Shown here piece after piece: positions 37,408 through 51,000 of a DNA stretch of 64,000 nucleotides. The position numbers were made by a program, and so were the translations under genes. Source of the stretch: Sthenelais limicola (taxonomy: Eukaryota > Annelida > Polychaeta > Phyllodocida > Sigalionidae); assembly GCA_942159475.1 (NCBI GenBank), contig OW804095.1, forward strand, positions 150,340,808 through 150,404,807. The letters run 5' to 3'. The stretch's first letter is position 1, and each line of letters opens with the position of its first letter. The notes below the pieces were generated by a model, which was not told where the DNA came from, did not search any database, and saw only the letters and a program-made list of their open reading frames with translations.

Positions 37408-38141
37408 CTGGCAAGAATGCAATCCATCATTTAGTTAATTAGACCTAACAGCTAGGTGTATGCAGTGCTGCAAACATATTATCCACTTACAATTGAAAGA
37501 GGCTTGTCATGTGATTAGAAAATGTTCAGGTGGGTTGTAATTGTAATTTTAATTAACCCATGTAATTGATGCTATGATTGGTGATTTAACCCCAGCATTC
37601 AGTAATTTTGTGGATGGTAAGTGCCCTAACTGCAAAGAGAACACTCTTCTTGTCTTAACCCTCAGTCAAGAGGTTATTCTGTACAGTTCTTGTATAACAT
37701 AACTTAGATTCTTTATTTTTTGTATGAGAACAAAATGATAAATCAGGTTTCCGACACATAAGATTATGTCATGTAAATCTAGTAGTGGTTTCCTTTATTT
37801 CTCTCATATTTAATACCTGCAATAATGAGAGCATTATGATAAGAACATTATCATGATATGTTGACAGGTGATACGAAACGTGATATTTAATTAATTAACT
37901 GTTTCATCCATGTTGCACTGGGACGATCACGAAGAAGTGAAACAATTAGCCTTCTACTATTTCTGTCAGAAACCTGAGGTCCTCTCTTCCCACTGGGAGC
38001 CTATTCATGAAGCCAATTCTGCACCTCGACTTTTTTTCCTGAATACAGAATACAGACACCTCCTTTACATTTTCAATTGGTCATTTCGCAGAATGAATCT
38101 GCCCCTAATTGGCAGAAGAACAAGCCGTCTCCCTCTCACAT

Positions 38142-38427
38142 ATGTCAAACAATGATATACACAACCATCAACGGGTGCTTGAAGCGAAGACACTGACACC
38201 TACCGTCGTCCAGGCACACTTGTCGCTCCGTCCCCCTGTGGAGAGAATTATTGCATTTCCCACGAGCACAAAAGGCATCACTTTCCCTGACACGGGTCAA
38301 GTATTTACATTTGCTCCTCCCATTGTGGAAGAAAACAAATTAGCATATCTTGAGAGTGACTTGAGTGAATGTAAATGCGAGTTGAGGTTCAGATATAAGG
38401 GTGTCCAACCTATGGTTGATAGAGGGT
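38142..38427 (+). CDS. Candidate exon ending in a consensus donor
   Basis: An open frame from ATG 38142 (in-frame stop at 38106) reads MSNNDIHNHQRVLEAKTLTP, TVVQAHLSLRPPVERIIAFP, GITFPDTGQVFTFAPPIVEE and on to KGVQPMVDRG, where gagg|gtaagtac is a very good donor. Acceptor-like ttggcag at 38114 could start an internal exon instead. Family unknown; opposite strand to the candidate at 37199. Confidence 0.3.
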
Positions 38428-38511
38428 AAGTACATCGGAGGATTGTAGATGAAGTGGTGGGAGGGGCCCCGCCATACAGAATGCCATTCCAAAGGCTACA
38501 GATAGGAATTA

Positions 38512-38929
38512 TATGTGATGTGTGATGTGAAAATGAGTCCTAAGTCGCAAAATATGGATTTTGAGATATCATCATATTTGAAAAGATGACTTCAAGCAGA
38601 TTACAATGATAGTAAACAGTCTAATAATCTAATAAGTATTTCTAGATTTTAAGTTTGATATTTTGTATTTTTAAATACAAAAGTTAACAATATTTCAAGG
38701 GGCCAATAAAAAGTACACTAACTAAATATACTTCATAATTATGAGGACCTTTAAAACGAAAGGATATATTACAAAAACTGTCCGGAAATTTGATACATCG
38801 CTTGATATAACCATAAGTGATAAACCCCCCAAAATTAGAACATTCCGATGAAGTGATCTTGTGAAATAAAAATTTTAAAAAATATCATTTTTGCGACTTG
38901 TGACTCATTTTCCTGAAGCACATCACATA
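38512..38929. mobile_element. Family C MITE, copy 3
   Basis: Same inverted ends, with a small duplication of tgtgatg at the left end. The interior aligns with copies 1 and 2. Confidence 0.83.
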
Positions 38930-39543
38930 TTACAAGTGAAAGTGACAGAGCTTTATTTTCTGTGTAGACTAGCACTGAATCAGACTATTGATGTTTATTA
39001 GACATAATTCCAACTATATTGAACATATTTAATTAGGATTCACTTAAATTATATTAACATAACGTTATTTCATATTAGGGGAGGAGTGAGAGTGTTTAAT
39101 TAGGTTTATACTACAAAGAGAAAAGGTTGTGAACAAATGTCATTTTCGATACCTTTTGTGTGAGTTTTTGTCTTATGAGCAAATGTCAGCGCCCCACTAT
39201 ATGTTTCACTTCTGTCCTGTAACTAGGGTAATTATCCCCTACACTCTGTGATCACGTTTACTTACTTACTTCCCCCTTTTCCCTATTAATAATGAATATA
39301 TCAATTCAATAAGATTATCCTTAATGTCAACTTAATAAGATGATCCTTATTACTTCAAAGTAAGGTTGTCATTTGTATTGTATTTCTTAATGTGTATTCT
39401 TTAGTTGAAAGATAGTTCAGTCTTTATGATTATTATTGTATTTTATACTCCTAACAACTTAACATGAAAATATGAGTAATTCTTTATGGTCCGTGATGAA
39501 TTTAGGGGAAAAAAATTTCGGAATTTTGCTTGTACCCAAACAT

Positions 39544-39931
39544 CCAACCAATGCTGCTTCGCCTCCGTTATGAATATATCATTTCACTTTTCATGGTTGG
39601 AAGGTACTACTATGCAAATAATGTGCTGCTACCTACCAGCAAAGAGAGGAACTAGGATTATGCTCAGGAGACTATAGGTCGGATAGACGTGGGTAGGTGG
39701 AGCCACCAGCTACTAGTAGTTTATTCCCAGAGACATGTTCCTTGTACATAAATGACCATAGAGGTTGGATTAAACATGAGTATATTATAACCCTAATTCC
39801 TCATGCTCAAACCCTATAAGAACAAATAATACAGATGCTGGATAAAATGTATGATGGTACAAATCTGAATATCCTACAGTAAAATTACTAAAAGATGATA
39901 GTGGAGAAATCTCCAAATATGTAAATACTAT
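39544..39931. mobile_element. Interspersed repeat G, copy 1
   Basis: 388 bp aligning end to end with 60292-60663 (shared gtagctactagtagtttatt-like, cagagacatgttccttgtac, gatgctggataaaatgtatg). No inverted ends found and no tRNA-like head recognised. Confidence 0.75.
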
Positions 39932-40647
39932 TCAGGGATGCCACTCACTTATTTCAAACATAAAATCGACCATGATGAAAGTTCTAAATAATCTTAATAT
40001 CCCCCAAAAGGAATTTTCGTTCTGTGCGAATACTTTACCAGAAATTGTGTTAAGCTTTAAGGTTTGGGTTCTGAACTTTTCTTAAATACAGCATTTAGTT
40101 AGGCCCACTCACCATTCAAGGATTCATTTTAAAGTGGCAAAGATAGCTAAAACGAGTAGTCACAGAATCACATGAAACTTTTTCAGTGTAATCATATAGG
40201 ATATCTATGACAATTTTTAAAGTATAGAGCACCAACATTGAGTCCTCATTCAATAATCATTGAATAAGTGTAATGAATAGACCACATTTCAAATCACAGA
40301 GAAGATGGCTCCAGCACTGTAAAGTGCTGCCACTTGGGTAGAAATGTAACTAACTTTAACCTATGAGCCTATGGAGGATATTTGGTGGAGCCTGGCATTA
40401 TGTAACTTCAGATGTCAACCCAACTGCCACTTTGAAATTTCTGGTTGGCAAGCAAAAACGATTTTGCTCACTATATTTAGCAACAAGTGCCTTCGGCACT
40501 TGGATTGTAGAGGCAGTTGTGTTTCTACTTCTTATAGGAATCCAACAATTTACGGGACATTTATTTTAATTTGGAGATATTAATTTAATTGCCAAAAATG
40601 GCTAAAATCACAGGGGGCCTACATCAGGGTAGTAGGCCTAAGGTGTA

Positions 40648-40720
40648 GGAGGGAGAGAGAGAGAGAGAGAGGGACAGAGAGAGGGGGGGAGGAGAAGAGA
40701 GGGAGAGGAGAGAAAGTTTG
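40648..40720. repeat. (GA)n microsatellite, imperfect
   Basis: gggagagagagagagaga followed by GA-rich variants. Confidence 0.9.
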
Positions 40721-40758
40721 TCGTAAAAACAAAGTTAGTCGTAAAAAAAGTTGGTCAT

Positions 40759-40911
40759 GGGTCCAATATTTGAGGCTATGTACTGCCATTCATTATTTCA
40801 TTCTATAAAATTATGTTAAAAAAACATTTGATGTATGGGCCAGGGTGGGATGGGGGGGGGGGCACACTATTGGATCCAACATTTGAGGCTATGTACTGCC
40901 ATTCATTATTA
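40759..40911. repeat. Direct repeat pair, 113 bases apart
   Basis: atttgaggctatgtactgcc then attcattatt occurs in both 40759-40797 and 40872-40911. Confidence 0.85.
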
Positions 40912-40941
40912 TGAAACACCATGATTACCACCCGGAACTTG

Positions 40942-40942
<1 letters not shown>

Positions 40943-40982
<40 letters not shown>

Positions 40983-40993
40983 ACACACACACA
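40943..40993. repeat. (GA)n then (CA)n microsatellite
   Basis: About 38 bases of alternating GA followed by ccacacacacacag. Confidence 0.92.
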
Positions 40994-40999
40994 GACATT

Positions 41000-42450
41000 A
41001 TTTAGCTTCAATATTAATTATTCTAGTAGTTGCAATGTTTCCACCAATTAGCTGGTGAGGTTCAATAAGTCAATCCCCCAAATTAAAGAGATAAACCACT
41101 GTCATATGCACTGCTGCAGGCAGGAGTTCAAGGAACTAATGCATGAAAAATAAGGAGTGACAATAATTTTTTCAAACTTTGTCTTGAGAAAGAACATGGT
41201 TGGGGGATAACAAAAAGCAAAAAAAAATGGATCTCAGCATATTCTTTTTAATTCTAGAGACCATCAAAGTTTAGTATTTAAGTATGTGGGGAAAATGGAT
41301 ATTTTCTCAGTTTTTCCAAGATTTCAGACAGACAAATAACATTTTTCAGTTGAAATGACTTCTAAACATAGCCACTATACCAGTTTACCCTCATGCATGA
41401 AAGAACAGGGTATCAACATATTTTGAAAGATATTATTCAGCATTGAAAATCTTCAATATTTCTGTTTTTAACTCATCTGGATGCAGATTCAGTAGAATAA
41501 CTTTTTAAAAAAGTCAGTGACCCCCATTTTTTATTGCATGAGAGGGTAAAGGAATATGTTAGCTATGCCTATAGAGATTTTTAGGAAAAAGTTATTTTCA
41601 ATTATTTTTTTTATACTGAAAAAACGAAAAAAATTGTCCTTTTCTCATAGACTTCTATAGTGAACAACCATAAATTTCAGGGCTCCCTGAAATGAAAACT
41701 AACCCAGTGACATATTGTTTTTATTGGCTTTTTGAATTCACATAACCTTGTTCTTTCACGAGGCAAAGTTTAAACAAAATGTTATTTTCAGTTTTTTTCC
41801 CAGTTGAACTGTGGTTTATCTCTTTAAGGGGCCCCCTGGTCCCCCTAGCTACACAATGTGAACTTTTCTGTTCAAATCGGACTATTATTTCAAAAGTTAT
41901 AGCATTTGAGCTTGGCTAAATATTGGCTATGTTTACAAAGCATATATATGCTCCCCGAATGCAACCACTAAGGTCTGTATATTGGACCAGCAAGTATTTG
42001 CTTCCCGAATGCAACCACTGACAGCTTGGTAGTGTTACATAACACATGCATGCTTTACCCAGGTACCCGGCCAGCCCCTCTTAATTTCGACGGGTACCCT
42101 GTTACAAAGCCTGCTACCAAAACGAGGCCCACATCTGGGAGGTTGACCTCAATTTCCAGTGCCGTTTTCTATGTAGAGGTTAATATCTGATATAATATGA
42201 ATGTTAGAGTTTTGATATCCACAGGAGTTAGTTAGGTAGGGTAAGGTGCACCAAATACTAGAAAGGGAAGTAGAAATTCCGTTACTCGATAATCTACCCA
42301 AGAACAGCGAGAAGTGTCACTTTAAGAGTATCTAAATATTTTCCCTCTGTAGGAAACTTAGAATCTCCGAAAAATTCAAGGCCATTTAAAAGATTCCAGC
42401 AAGATTCAAGGCCATTTGATGATATTTTAGGACCTTCGACCTAGGCCTAG
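41000..42450. other. No gene seen
   Basis: AT-rich spacer. gctccccgaatgcaaccact / gcttcccgaatgcaaccact repeat 51 bases apart near 41950-42020. Confidence 0.45.
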
Positions 42451-43079
42451 GCCTATATAATGTTAATTTTCCAACCCTTGAATTTATTTCCCAAATCCCT
42501 ACGCTTTTCCACGCCCCATTATTGGAATGGAGCCGGGACCCAAGCGCCCCAGGATCGTAGTGCCCAGACCCTAGCGTCTAGCACCCAGACTCAAGCGCCT
42601 CGGTCTTGGATCAAAGCGCCCACGGCTTGGATCAAAGGGCCAAGACCGTTTACTAGTCAATTAATTATTTTTATTTGTCTATTTTTACTTGGAACAGTTC
42701 ACTACCCCCTTTACTGACTTAGGACCACCAATTTAAAGTTAGGTTTAGGGTTAGTTTCGGTTATTGTTCAGTGTTAACGGTCTGGGTGCTTTGATCCAGG
42801 CCTGGTCAAACTCTTTTATAATAACGGAACATAGGCTAATTAAAATAATATAGGCCTATAATTCTCAGTCCCTACAAATTACAATACATGTAATAAATTA
42901 ATAATAATTATATAATTCTCAATCCCTACAATAGGCTACATGTAATATTGGGGCTTTTAATTAATTCAATCCTTTAATTGATATCTGTTCTTGAGATCCT
43001 TTTTTTTAACGTGATCTGTTTTTCTGATGGAGGGGCTCAGCCGAAGGCTCTTGTATGAAGTTGAAATTTGCAGTGTAGA
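42451..43079. other. Spacer with degenerate aagcgcc/ggatcaaag repeats
   Basis: 42530-42650 contains several variants of cccaagcgcc and cttggatcaaagcgcc. gggtgctttgatccaggcc at about 42785 is an inverted relative. No gene seen. Confidence 0.45.
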
Positions 43080-43389
43080 AATGTCATCGGAAACGACGCC
43101 GACTTTGCGAAGATAAACAAAGATTGAAGTTGCCAAAACAGTGCAAAGTCATTTAAGACAGGGGAGCACATTACTTCTCTGTGTGGTTAGAAGTTGAAGA
43201 ATGACTGGTTAAGTATTGACGGTGGATGATGTAGATAAATAGGAGAAAACAACTTTTTTCTGTCTTGTACGAGTTCCGTTTGGGGATGCGCGAATTCAGG
43301 TATTGGCACGCCGAATCTCTTTGATTCAGGTCTCGCCATACTATTCCTCTCGCTTCGCTGTAGAGGACCCCATTCCCCGGAAGCAGTCG
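43080..43389 (+). promoter_or_regulatory. CpG-richer stretch, possible 5' UTR exon or promoter
   Basis: CpG dinucleotides are denser here than around it (for example cggaaacgacgccgac, gatgcgcgaattc, ctctcgcttcgctg). The stretch ends at a donor-like cagtcg|gtaggt. It lies 4.5 kb upstream of the arrestin coding start, whose first coding exon seems to begin after a UTR intron. The link is inference only. Confidence 0.22.
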
Positions 43390-44840
43390 GTAGGTCGCTT
43401 CTCGTTTACTATATTTTGTGTTGTTTATAGGTAAACAAGGGGTTAACTTGTAATTTAAACAATACTAGAGTGTCAATGAACCAGAATGCATCATAGCTTG
43501 AAGATTCTAGTGATGTCTTTGTGGTTCAAACTGTCAAATCTACATTACAAAGAATGGCCCAAGGGTTTGTTATCTTTAGCCTTTAGGCGCAGGGCAGATC
43601 TTCACATCTGGAGGGAGGATAGGATGGATGCAGCAGCCTTGGATGCAGCAGCCTCCGATAGCATACACAAATAATGACAGCTTGTTAAACATTATCATTC
43701 GACTCTGGACTGTCACTGGTTCATATGTTGAAAGGGTTTTAGGTAGTTCCAATAAGAGATAGTGTCAGATGTGTGTGTTGAGCCGTCCAATAAAAACATG
43801 ACAATCTAGGCACGCCCACATTCCATTCCTATATTTACTATAGGCCTGTATATATAGGTAATGCAGGCTATTTTATGTTTATCAGGCTATGCAGTTAACC
43901 CAGGAGGTTTCATGCAGACACATCGGATCGAATAGCCTACTTACCGTTAATGGCCTTGATTTAGGCCTACATTATTCAATCATGCTTTCCTGGGGTCACC
44001 GGTGTTATGCAACTTAATGTTGTGTGTTGTGTGTTGTGATGAGATATAAAGTTTTTTCTAGAATATGAAATGGTCAATACTCCTGTCAACATAATAGCAT
44101 TCATTTCTCCTCCGTGAATGCAGTTGTAAATTTACCTTGGTGTGTTTTTAACCGGGGTTTTTAATATCCCAGACTTTTGCATTCAAATAATAGGGATTTA
44201 AAAATCCCCCCCCCCCCTAAAAAATACCTAATAATTCTATCTCTGTTTAGTCTAAACAGGAAACTAACCCATACTCACTGTATAAACTTGCTAGCCTATA
44301 TTGCTTTGTAAGAGTTAGATGAGAACCCAATCATGTTCTTTAATACTTAATTTTACTAATTTGCATGATTTTAGAAGGTAGAAGCTTAGCAAAACAAAAC
44401 GTTTAATCACATTCGTTCATGGCTCTCAAGAATGCAGTTTGTTTGGTCTTTTTACTTTTATTTTACCATACTTTAACACAGTCAGTGTGTGGACGTATAC
44501 TATACACTCCAATGTTTATAATATATATTTTTATAGGTCAATGTTGAAGGCCAGAGTCACTGCATTATTAAGTGCTGCATTTTTCGATCATCATTTTTAT
44601 TACAATTACACACTTTAATTTCCGTCACACACACTAATTATTTAAAGTTAAAGAGTAAAGTTATTGAAACATGTAGATTGACTCTGAAATGGTTGGAAAT
44701 TGATCACGGTCAGTTAATATTAGTGAACAAATTGTCACCTGCTGACAACTGTAATATAAATCTATTTATTTAATAAGTGTTAACACAAAATCTTGATATC
44801 CAAAGCTAATATGTAGAGGTAATTATGAGGTAATGACACA

Positions 44841-45055
44841 GACATGGCGAAAACTTTAGAACTTTCACCAGATAGTCGGACCGGTGAAAAGGAACTTTCA
44901 CCGGTCCTCCAAAGGTTTCACTGGTCCTTCAAAGGTTTCTCTAACGTTTCATACAAATTTTTCACCGGAGAATCGGACCGGAGAAACTTTACTTTCACCA
45001 GTCCGACTTGTCTTTCAACGGTCAAGGACTGCGGTCCGGCAGGTTTCGCCATGTC
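44841..45055. mobile_element. Family F fold-back element with CACCGG motifs
   Basis: Ends gacatggcgaaaac and gtttcgccatgtc are inverted copies. Inside, ggaccggtgaaa and tttcaccggtcc form a perfect 12-bp stem, and several more cggaccgg/ccggtc words can pair. 215 bp. An open frame crosses the element but appears fortuitous. Confidence 0.72.
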
Positions 45056-46580
45056 TGATGACATGTCAGCTCGTGGGTTAATTATGATGAATGGTAATTG
45101 CCAGAAAGTTACTCATGTTCATTATTCCAAATTTTCAAAAAGAAAAAAAAAAGAAAATTATTCAATTGACAGTTCCTGACAATAACTGCGACTTGTCCAT
45201 CCTTTACATGTAACTGAAATCAATCCTTGTTTTCAATGCAAAAACAGATTCCTTAAATTATACTCACACCAGTCATCGTTTACTATAGAAACAACAACAA
45301 CAAAATGAATGTAGATAAAACTAATTCGGATCCTTTTGATTGTTCTTCTTGCTCGAATGATTGCTGCAAAATCTCCTCTTTAAATATCACAATAAACTAA
45401 ACATCAACATAAATTTCATAAAGAATATTCTTGTTTTTTGTGATGTGGTGTTTTGTGATGTGGCCATAGTAGGCATATCCACACAAACTCAGCAACAACA
45501 ATGTTTGCTCTGGTGGAACTGTCTTTCTTGAAGCTTATAAGTTCTTCAGTTGTTGTGGTGCAGTCAGCCACTGAGCGTGTCTCATGAACATTAGGCCTAC
45601 TACTCCTTGATTCATATGTATTTCTCGGTTGAATGCAGTAACTAATGCGTATTAATACCATTTGCAATTATGGATCAGGACCGTGAAATACAGACAAATG
45701 GGAATTTTAATTTCAGCAAAAAGGTAAATAATTCATTGAACTGGTCGAAAATTTAATTATCTATATTATACATTCTTAGCTTAAAGAATGATCTCAATGA
45801 ATTGAAATATTTCCAATACGCCACGAAAATTGCAAAATTTTGCAACGCTTAAAAACCAGTGCAGTGTGTCTGAATATACTCATATTGTATAGAGCTATAC
45901 CTGTACGTCCTTAAAATGAGCCCCCTCTCTTATCACCAGTCTACAAACAGTAATGTTTGGGCAGGCTGTGTAATAAGCGGCAAGCGATTGCAAAGTCTCG
46001 TCTCAGAAGTGGATTTAGGTTGGAAACACATATTGAAATATGGCATATTTACATCACTTTAAGTTATAAATATTATGATATTGTGAAAGGAATTTGTGTG
46101 CATTTGTTTTCTGGACGATTTGGAAGAACTACAAATGTTTGCAAATTATAGCCCATGCATTTTCCAGACCTGTAATGTACTCCTAGAATTGAGAATCAAA
46201 CTATCGTGAGCTAAAGAGGACTTATGCCAGGATTAGCAGTACAGAGCAAGAGACTCCAGAGATTGCTGACCAAAAAAAATAGAACAAACAAATACATCGT
46301 CAAACATGTATTGTGATTATTCTTTTTTTGAGTTAGGTGGTTCAGTTATTACAGCATCCAAAATTACGGTATCTTATTTACTAGAGGGTAATATGGAATG
46401 CCATAAGCTATAGCATTGGGGCCCATATCATGAACAATGTGTACATAGGCCTATTTATCAACTGATAACTGGAAGTGAGGATGTAAACACTGTGGGTGAG
46501 GTCGGAGGGGCTGCAGAGCCAGTGTGTCTCGTATTATTAATCTCTTATATCGATGTAAACAATGGAGTGTAAATGTATGA
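45056..46580. other. No gene seen
   Basis: AT-rich spacer upstream of the arrestin gene. Only the family E fragment (46386-46429) is recognisable. Confidence 0.45.
46386..46429. mobile_element. Family E fragment
   Basis: gggtaatatggaatgccata then agctatagcattggggccca matches the left 44 bases of the element at 59578. Confidence 0.6.
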
Positions 46581-46815
46581 GGGTCAGATTTTCAGCAAAT
46601 GTACAATTAGCAGCTGTATTCATTTAGCAAATTCTTCAAAATTAAGCTGCAATTTGGTCAATACTAGGTAAATTCGAGAATATTCGGCATTGCATTGATT
46701 CTAGCAATCGGTTTGGTTAGGTTGAACTCTATTTTGAACTTTATTTTCGTCTAACAGTTGGGTTATTTGAGAAGATTGGCGAAGTTGAATTGTACATTTT
46801 CTGAAATCCTGACCC
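46581..46815 (+). mobile_element. Family A MITE (A2)
   Basis: Complete copy, gggtcagattttcagcaaat to ttttctgaaatcctgaccc. A2 interior. Lies 1 kb upstream of the arrestin coding start. Confidence 0.89.
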
Positions 46816-47868
46816 ACATATCAGTGCTTGTGGATTCACCACTCATAATGATACGCATATATATATATGTTCACTCCTTGTATGACTGATACGCCATTTG
46901 TGAACCAATAATATTTTGGTCAACGAAAACTTTTTTTAAAATTCCATCTAAATATCATTTGTGTCGCTGTGCTTGTCCGTTACAGATTGGCATAGATTAA
47001 GACCACAGCTGACAAATAATTTGACAATTTAAAAAAGAAAATATTCAGGAAATTTACATCAATGAGATAAAAGCATTCTTTATATAGTGTTGTCACTGAA
47101 TACAAATCATTTGAACTTCAACTAAAAAGATTAATTGTAAATTGTATTATCATACACATAATATTTATATAACTTAGTTATAGACACACTTTAGTGGGTA
47201 TTCATTGTGTTTATACAACTTAGGAGAATCGTATATATCAATATAAAGGTTCTTTCATCTTTTTTTTAAAGAATTTTATATTCATATTTAACAGAAAAAG
47301 CAGATAGACACTTTGCTTAGGGTGATTAAAATTTGGTTGTCCGACATATATATCACAACATATGTGGTTGTTCGCTCACACTAAAGATAGATAAAAACTG
47401 GTTGTCCGGTGGACTCGCATTTATTCATTTCTGGTTGTCTGCAGGGCTGTGACATGGGTGGTGCAGACAACTGGGCCGCAGGATTTTTTCAACCCTGTAT
47501 TCAATCAACGAAAGACATTTAATATTAATAGTTGGAAAAGAATGTCATGTACATTATTAATTTCATAAGCGACTTGGTAGTAATTACACAAATTTCACAG
47601 TGTCCGCATGATGATTATGAAGAATGATAGTAGTTATGATGGAAAATGAAAAAAGGATGTTTCATTACTATAAGACAAAATACATTACTTGAGGATGCTC
47701 ATGATGCTCACTTACTTGTGAGCATAAATATTCCTTTAGTCTATTCTTGTTTAAATTATATTATAATTATGAATATTATAGATTGCAGAATACAAAAATT
47801 ATTTTAAATGAAGCAAACATCCAAGACTTGATAGTCTTGTAATTTTATTTATTACACCTTAATTGTAG

Positions 47869-48003
47869 GTTGTTGAGCCATAATCATGGGGAAGTTGACG
47901 ACGTTTGAGATTGTCTTGGCCAACCCACAGAATGTGTATTTTGCTGGCCAGTGGATCCAGGGCCATGTGACTGTAAATATTAGTGAGCCCCTGAAAATGC
48001 GAG
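47869..48003 (+). CDS. Alpha-arrestin exon 1 (first coding; short 5' UTR part)
   Basis: Coding starts at ATG 47886 and ends at donor gcgag|gtaggt. The 17 bases before the ATG follow a good acceptor (pyrimidine-rich run ending ttgtag at 47868), so an upstream non-coding exon and a 5' UTR intron are likely. It encodes the first beta strands of the arrestin N domain and leaves one base of a glycine codon. Confidence 0.88.
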
Positions 48004-51000
48004 GTAGGTTTTGTATTACAGTATATAGTGTCTGTATAATGCCGGTGTGTAAAAACATGATGGTGCAATTAAATATATAGTGCAGTGGGGTAAACACATA
48101 CCGTAGCGGCCCGTTTATAAGCTGGGACCTGTTTAAAATCTTATCCCAATGCAGGCCGGGGGTATGAGGGGCATGAAAAAATAAATTTAATTCTCAATTG
48201 CAAGCATTGACAACATTTTGCAAGGTCACTATATCCTCTGTTGAGGCTGACAAAAGGGACATAATAAAATATACGCATACAAAAACTGTTATTATCTAGT
48301 CTTTAACACACAATCTTCAATATATTATAGAAATTAGCATATTTTTAATAATAATAATAATAATAAACAACAAAACAACAAAATATAATGAAAACAACAA
48401 AATATAATCATATCTGTAATGATCATTGAATATCATATTGGCCTCTAATGAATAAAAACGAAGAGAAAAAGGTATTATAATCCATTCCCCTCTATTGTTT
48501 TATATTTTCAGGGATGACCCTGACCATGCTAGGTGCTGCTAACGTGCACTGGTCAGAGCGACACAGCACAGGCTCTGGTAAGAACAGAAGGACGACCACC
48601 AGACACTACAGGTCTAATGAGTGCTACTTTAATAATGAGGTCCTTCTGTTTGGCCGTAAGTCTTTGATCATGCTCATCTCTTTGTTAAGACAATAAGTGT
48701 ACTCCAGAGAGCACACAAATCAGCGTGCAAAATAGTCAATTGAAAGGCCATAGAAGTCAATATCAATCATAGCTGGAGTACCATTCTTTAAAGACATGGG
48801 CACACACTGCCTAAATAATCAATATTCCACAGATTCTGAGGCATAGCCTAAACAATGATAATTCTCCCTAGTTCTAATGTAGAAAAATGATTGTATTTCC
48901 TTTTTTCAACTGTGCAGATGGCGGCGGCATGTTTTCAGGCAGTACGCCTCACCCAGCTGGCAACTACTCCTATCCGTTCCAAATGCAGCTACCTCAACAT
49001 TTGCCTTCATCCTTTGAGGGTGCACATGGCAATGTCCGCTACTACATCAAGTGCACAATTGACAGGCCTTGGAAATTTGACCACAAAACGAAAGCAGTAT
49101 TTACTGTAATCGCCAATCTTGACCTCAACACGCTTGGGGCCATAATGGTAAATTTTTACAATACACTTGGTCTTTGCAGGGTACTGTGAGCCTTGAAAAG
49201 CATGGAATTTGGAAAAATACATTCAAGGCCTATGATAGTGATAGCTGCCCTGAAAATTGGCTGATGTGACTGCCTGGATTGGAAAAGTCTTGAATTTATT
49301 GTGATCTATACCACAAAGAGAGAATAGACATTTATTGGGTAAAGAGGAATTTAGCTTAACTCTGGCCTAGTGAGTGAAGGCATAAGGCCCTTCCCTTGTA
49401 TGTAAGCTTCCATTTCCTGTGTAAGAGTTTATGGTTCAATATACTCAAGATGGGCCCTACTATTTAGTCAAAATCTGACTCTAAATTCCAGACTCCAGAC
49501 TTTAATCCCAAACAGAGATATATATAATTGATTTGAGGTTATGATGGGTTAACCTGGATACTGTTGCCCTGCAACAACTCCAGGTTGCCACAACACTGTT
49601 ACCAGGTGAGCTAGGTGGAACGTTCTACTGAGCAGCGCATTTGCTCAGTTGTGGTAGCACAGTCAGTGAACGTATGCGTACGTTTTCCAATCTTTAGTCA
49701 AAATCTGATTTAACCAAAATATTCAGGTCATGTCCCAAAGTTCTAATACATGTACATTTAAGATAGATTGTAATTTTATAAGATGTTGTATGTATACCTG
49801 ATTCTTGAAGAAACTGAGCTGGTATTTCTTTCAAACTCTACTTGATACTACTCCCTCTAATTACTTCTGTGCTAAAGGTTTCTTTTACTCTTTTAGCGGC
49901 CACTGAGAGGAGAGAACTCCAAGACGTTGTGCTGTTTGTGCTGTGCCTCAGGCCCTATAGAAGCTTCTGTGTCGGTGGACAGAGGAGGCTTTGTCCCTGG
50001 TGAGAACATCCTTATCAACGCTGTCATCAACAATGGTTCCAGCCGCAGCATTAGCAGTACAAAGGCTGAGTTAGTCATGGTCAGTGGGTTTTTTTGTTTT
50101 TGCAAATTCCTGCCGTCTTGGCCTTCACAATTATGCTAAATCAAGTACATGTATTACTGGTTTTTATTTGTACTCTTACTGTATTTTATCAAACTAGTGT
50201 GAGAATGATCATGTATCTATGTATCCTCCCAGGTACTAGAGAAAAACCCCATTGTGGTGATCTAGTCCCGGTAAAAAAATACTTGTTATAGTATAAATCT
50301 GCAAATTTAATCCATTTCTTTCTTCTCTTTTGTAAGATCACCTCATTCCATGCGACGTCCAAGTCTAGATCGGCGTCCAAGATAGTGGCGGTGAGAAAGA
50401 GTGAGGAGATTGAGGGAGGCGGTAACTTGGTGTGGAACAACGAGCCTCTGCACATCCCTCCTGTGCCACCCTCTGACCTGGTGGGCTGCAGAATCATTGA
50501 CATCAGATACTACATCAATGTACGTAAAACATGAATGAGTGAATGGATGAATTAATAAAAGACAGTAACATGAACACCTGACACTGTGAGGCTGTCTGAA
50601 AAATGAACAAACAAAAAAATGTTGATTGCAAGTCATTTAGCAAATTACTGGGTTGTGGAAAGATTAACTAGAAGATATCCCCATAAGGGTTTGGGTGAAT
50701 CGCTTTATATAGAATATGTGTAATTATCAACTTATTTGTGTTGTAAAAATGTACATATTATTATTTACTGTACTTCAATTTTCTTTGACAGAATCTATGC
50801 TTAATATTTTAAAACGGTTAACTACTAATATGTGGCATAACCTCTCAATCTACCTGTAACTGTTTCTTGGATCTCGTCAGAATATAGATCATCGTCTAAA
50901 TTAAGTCCAAATAAAGTTATTTTAAAAAAAAACAGTTTGTAAATTGCTAGACACAGGTAGGCCTTTTGTTTTGAGGCAGACAATCCCTCCTGTGCACTCC

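Noticed and set aside
44844..45179. 111-codon plus-strand frame
   Set aside because: It starts in one inverted end of the family F element and crosses the other; open by chance of CACCGG motifs.
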